From the NCBI RefSeq assembly GCF_000473245.1, contig NC_022524.1:2752501-2816500 (forward strand): 64,000 nucleotides of DNA, read 5' to 3'. The stretch's first letter is position 1, and each line of letters opens with the position of its first letter. This document shows, piece after piece, positions 63,900 to 64,000 of the stretch. A program made the translations under genes and the position numbers. This DNA is from Bacillus infantis NRRL B-14911 (GTDB lineage: Bacteria; Bacillota; Bacilli; Bacillales; Cytobacillaceae). Under the pieces are notes generated by a model, which did no database searches, was not told the DNA's origin, and saw only the letters and a program-made list of their open reading frames with translations.

Positions 63900-64000
63900 T
63901 CATTCCCTCCCTGCTGCAACGAAGTCTTCGGCCTTAGGGGCCCTTGGGTCATTCAGCCAGCATTTGGCCTGATGCCCATTTTCCTCTCCAAATGCTGGCG
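63900..64000 (-). CDS. oppD: OppD C-terminus, rest outside window
   Basis: The last 32 codons on the minus strand read PAFGEENGHQAKCWLNDPRA and then PKAEDFVAAGRE before TGA (63902-63900). The GHQAKCWLNDPRAPK pattern is typical of the C-terminal cysteine-rich tail of OppD/DppD-type ATPases. The stop overlaps the first ATG of oppF. The gene continues beyond the right edge. Confidence 0.75.
   Translation of the reverse strand, partial: PAFGEENGHQAKCWLNDPRAPKAEDFVAAGRE

Overview
The window reads as chromosomal DNA of a spore-forming member of the Bacillaceae (Bacillus sensu lato). The sequence supports this through a ComK homologue, a SigH-type sigma factor, GerPA/GerPF-like small proteins, an RsbR-type stressosome protein beside a sigma-B-type promoter, CwlO, and strong AGGAGG ribosome sites. 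Perfect or near-perfect Fur, cre and CsoR boxes point the same way. GC content looks moderate. I cannot name the species. Most genes lie on the minus strand. No tRNA, rRNA, phage module, intact insertion sequence or CRISPR array was seen.

Layout. 1-1819: 5' part of malate synthase G, cut by the window edge. 1968-3670: small acidic protein, PP2C-like protein, HIT protein. 3833-4047: first tandem array. 4124-5978: ABC exporter pair whose ATPase carries an in-frame stop. 6280-14132: KinB-like histidine kinase, DUF2785 protein, AI-2E-family permease, XRE-PAS protein, RsbR-type protein, sigma-B-promoted YflT-like protein, SigH-like sigma factor, PhzF. 14197-21907: M3/M2-like peptidase, orphan ModB, Fur-boxed nitroreductase, three GerPA/GerPF-like genes, an HTH protein fused to a degenerate F1-ATPase beta-subunit domain, GNAT, an Hsp20 plus coiled-coil operon, DUF402 protein.

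22058-33311: MFS transporter with ArsR-type regulator, secreted lipase, AraC/SRPBCC/VOC operon, CNNM protein, methyl-accepting protein, a candidate structured RNA, CwlO. 33755-42660: 49-codon basic ORF, second tandem array, SAM hydroxide adenosyltransferase, ComK, SMR pump, M32 carboxypeptidase, hydroxyacid dehydrogenase, GH51 arabinofuranosidase, PlsY. 42748-49450: frameshifted small membrane protein, S9 and M20 peptidase operon, copper operon csoR-copZ-copA plus an unlisted 40-residue membrane protein. 49558-57296: ATP-grasp protein, AEC transporter, HesB-like protein, Old Yellow Enzyme with ABM monooxygenase, MurNAc-6P recycling genes (murQ, EIIBC, mupG) with a cre box. 57571-58905: third and largest tandem array. 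58928-64000: NERD protein, TauE/SafE permease, and an oligopeptide ABC operon running off the right edge.

The most unusual items are four. First, the HTH/F1-beta fusion (18273-19340) with two near-identical palindromes at its promoter. Second, three intergenic arrays of unrelated sequence that share a 52-53 bp period and the same inverted-repeat geometry. Third, a multi-hairpin RNA candidate at about 31719-31900. Fourth, the small membrane ORF at the end of the copper operon. Two genes carry single-base lesions (ABC ATPase nonsense codon; frameshift near 42811) that may be real or sequencing errors.
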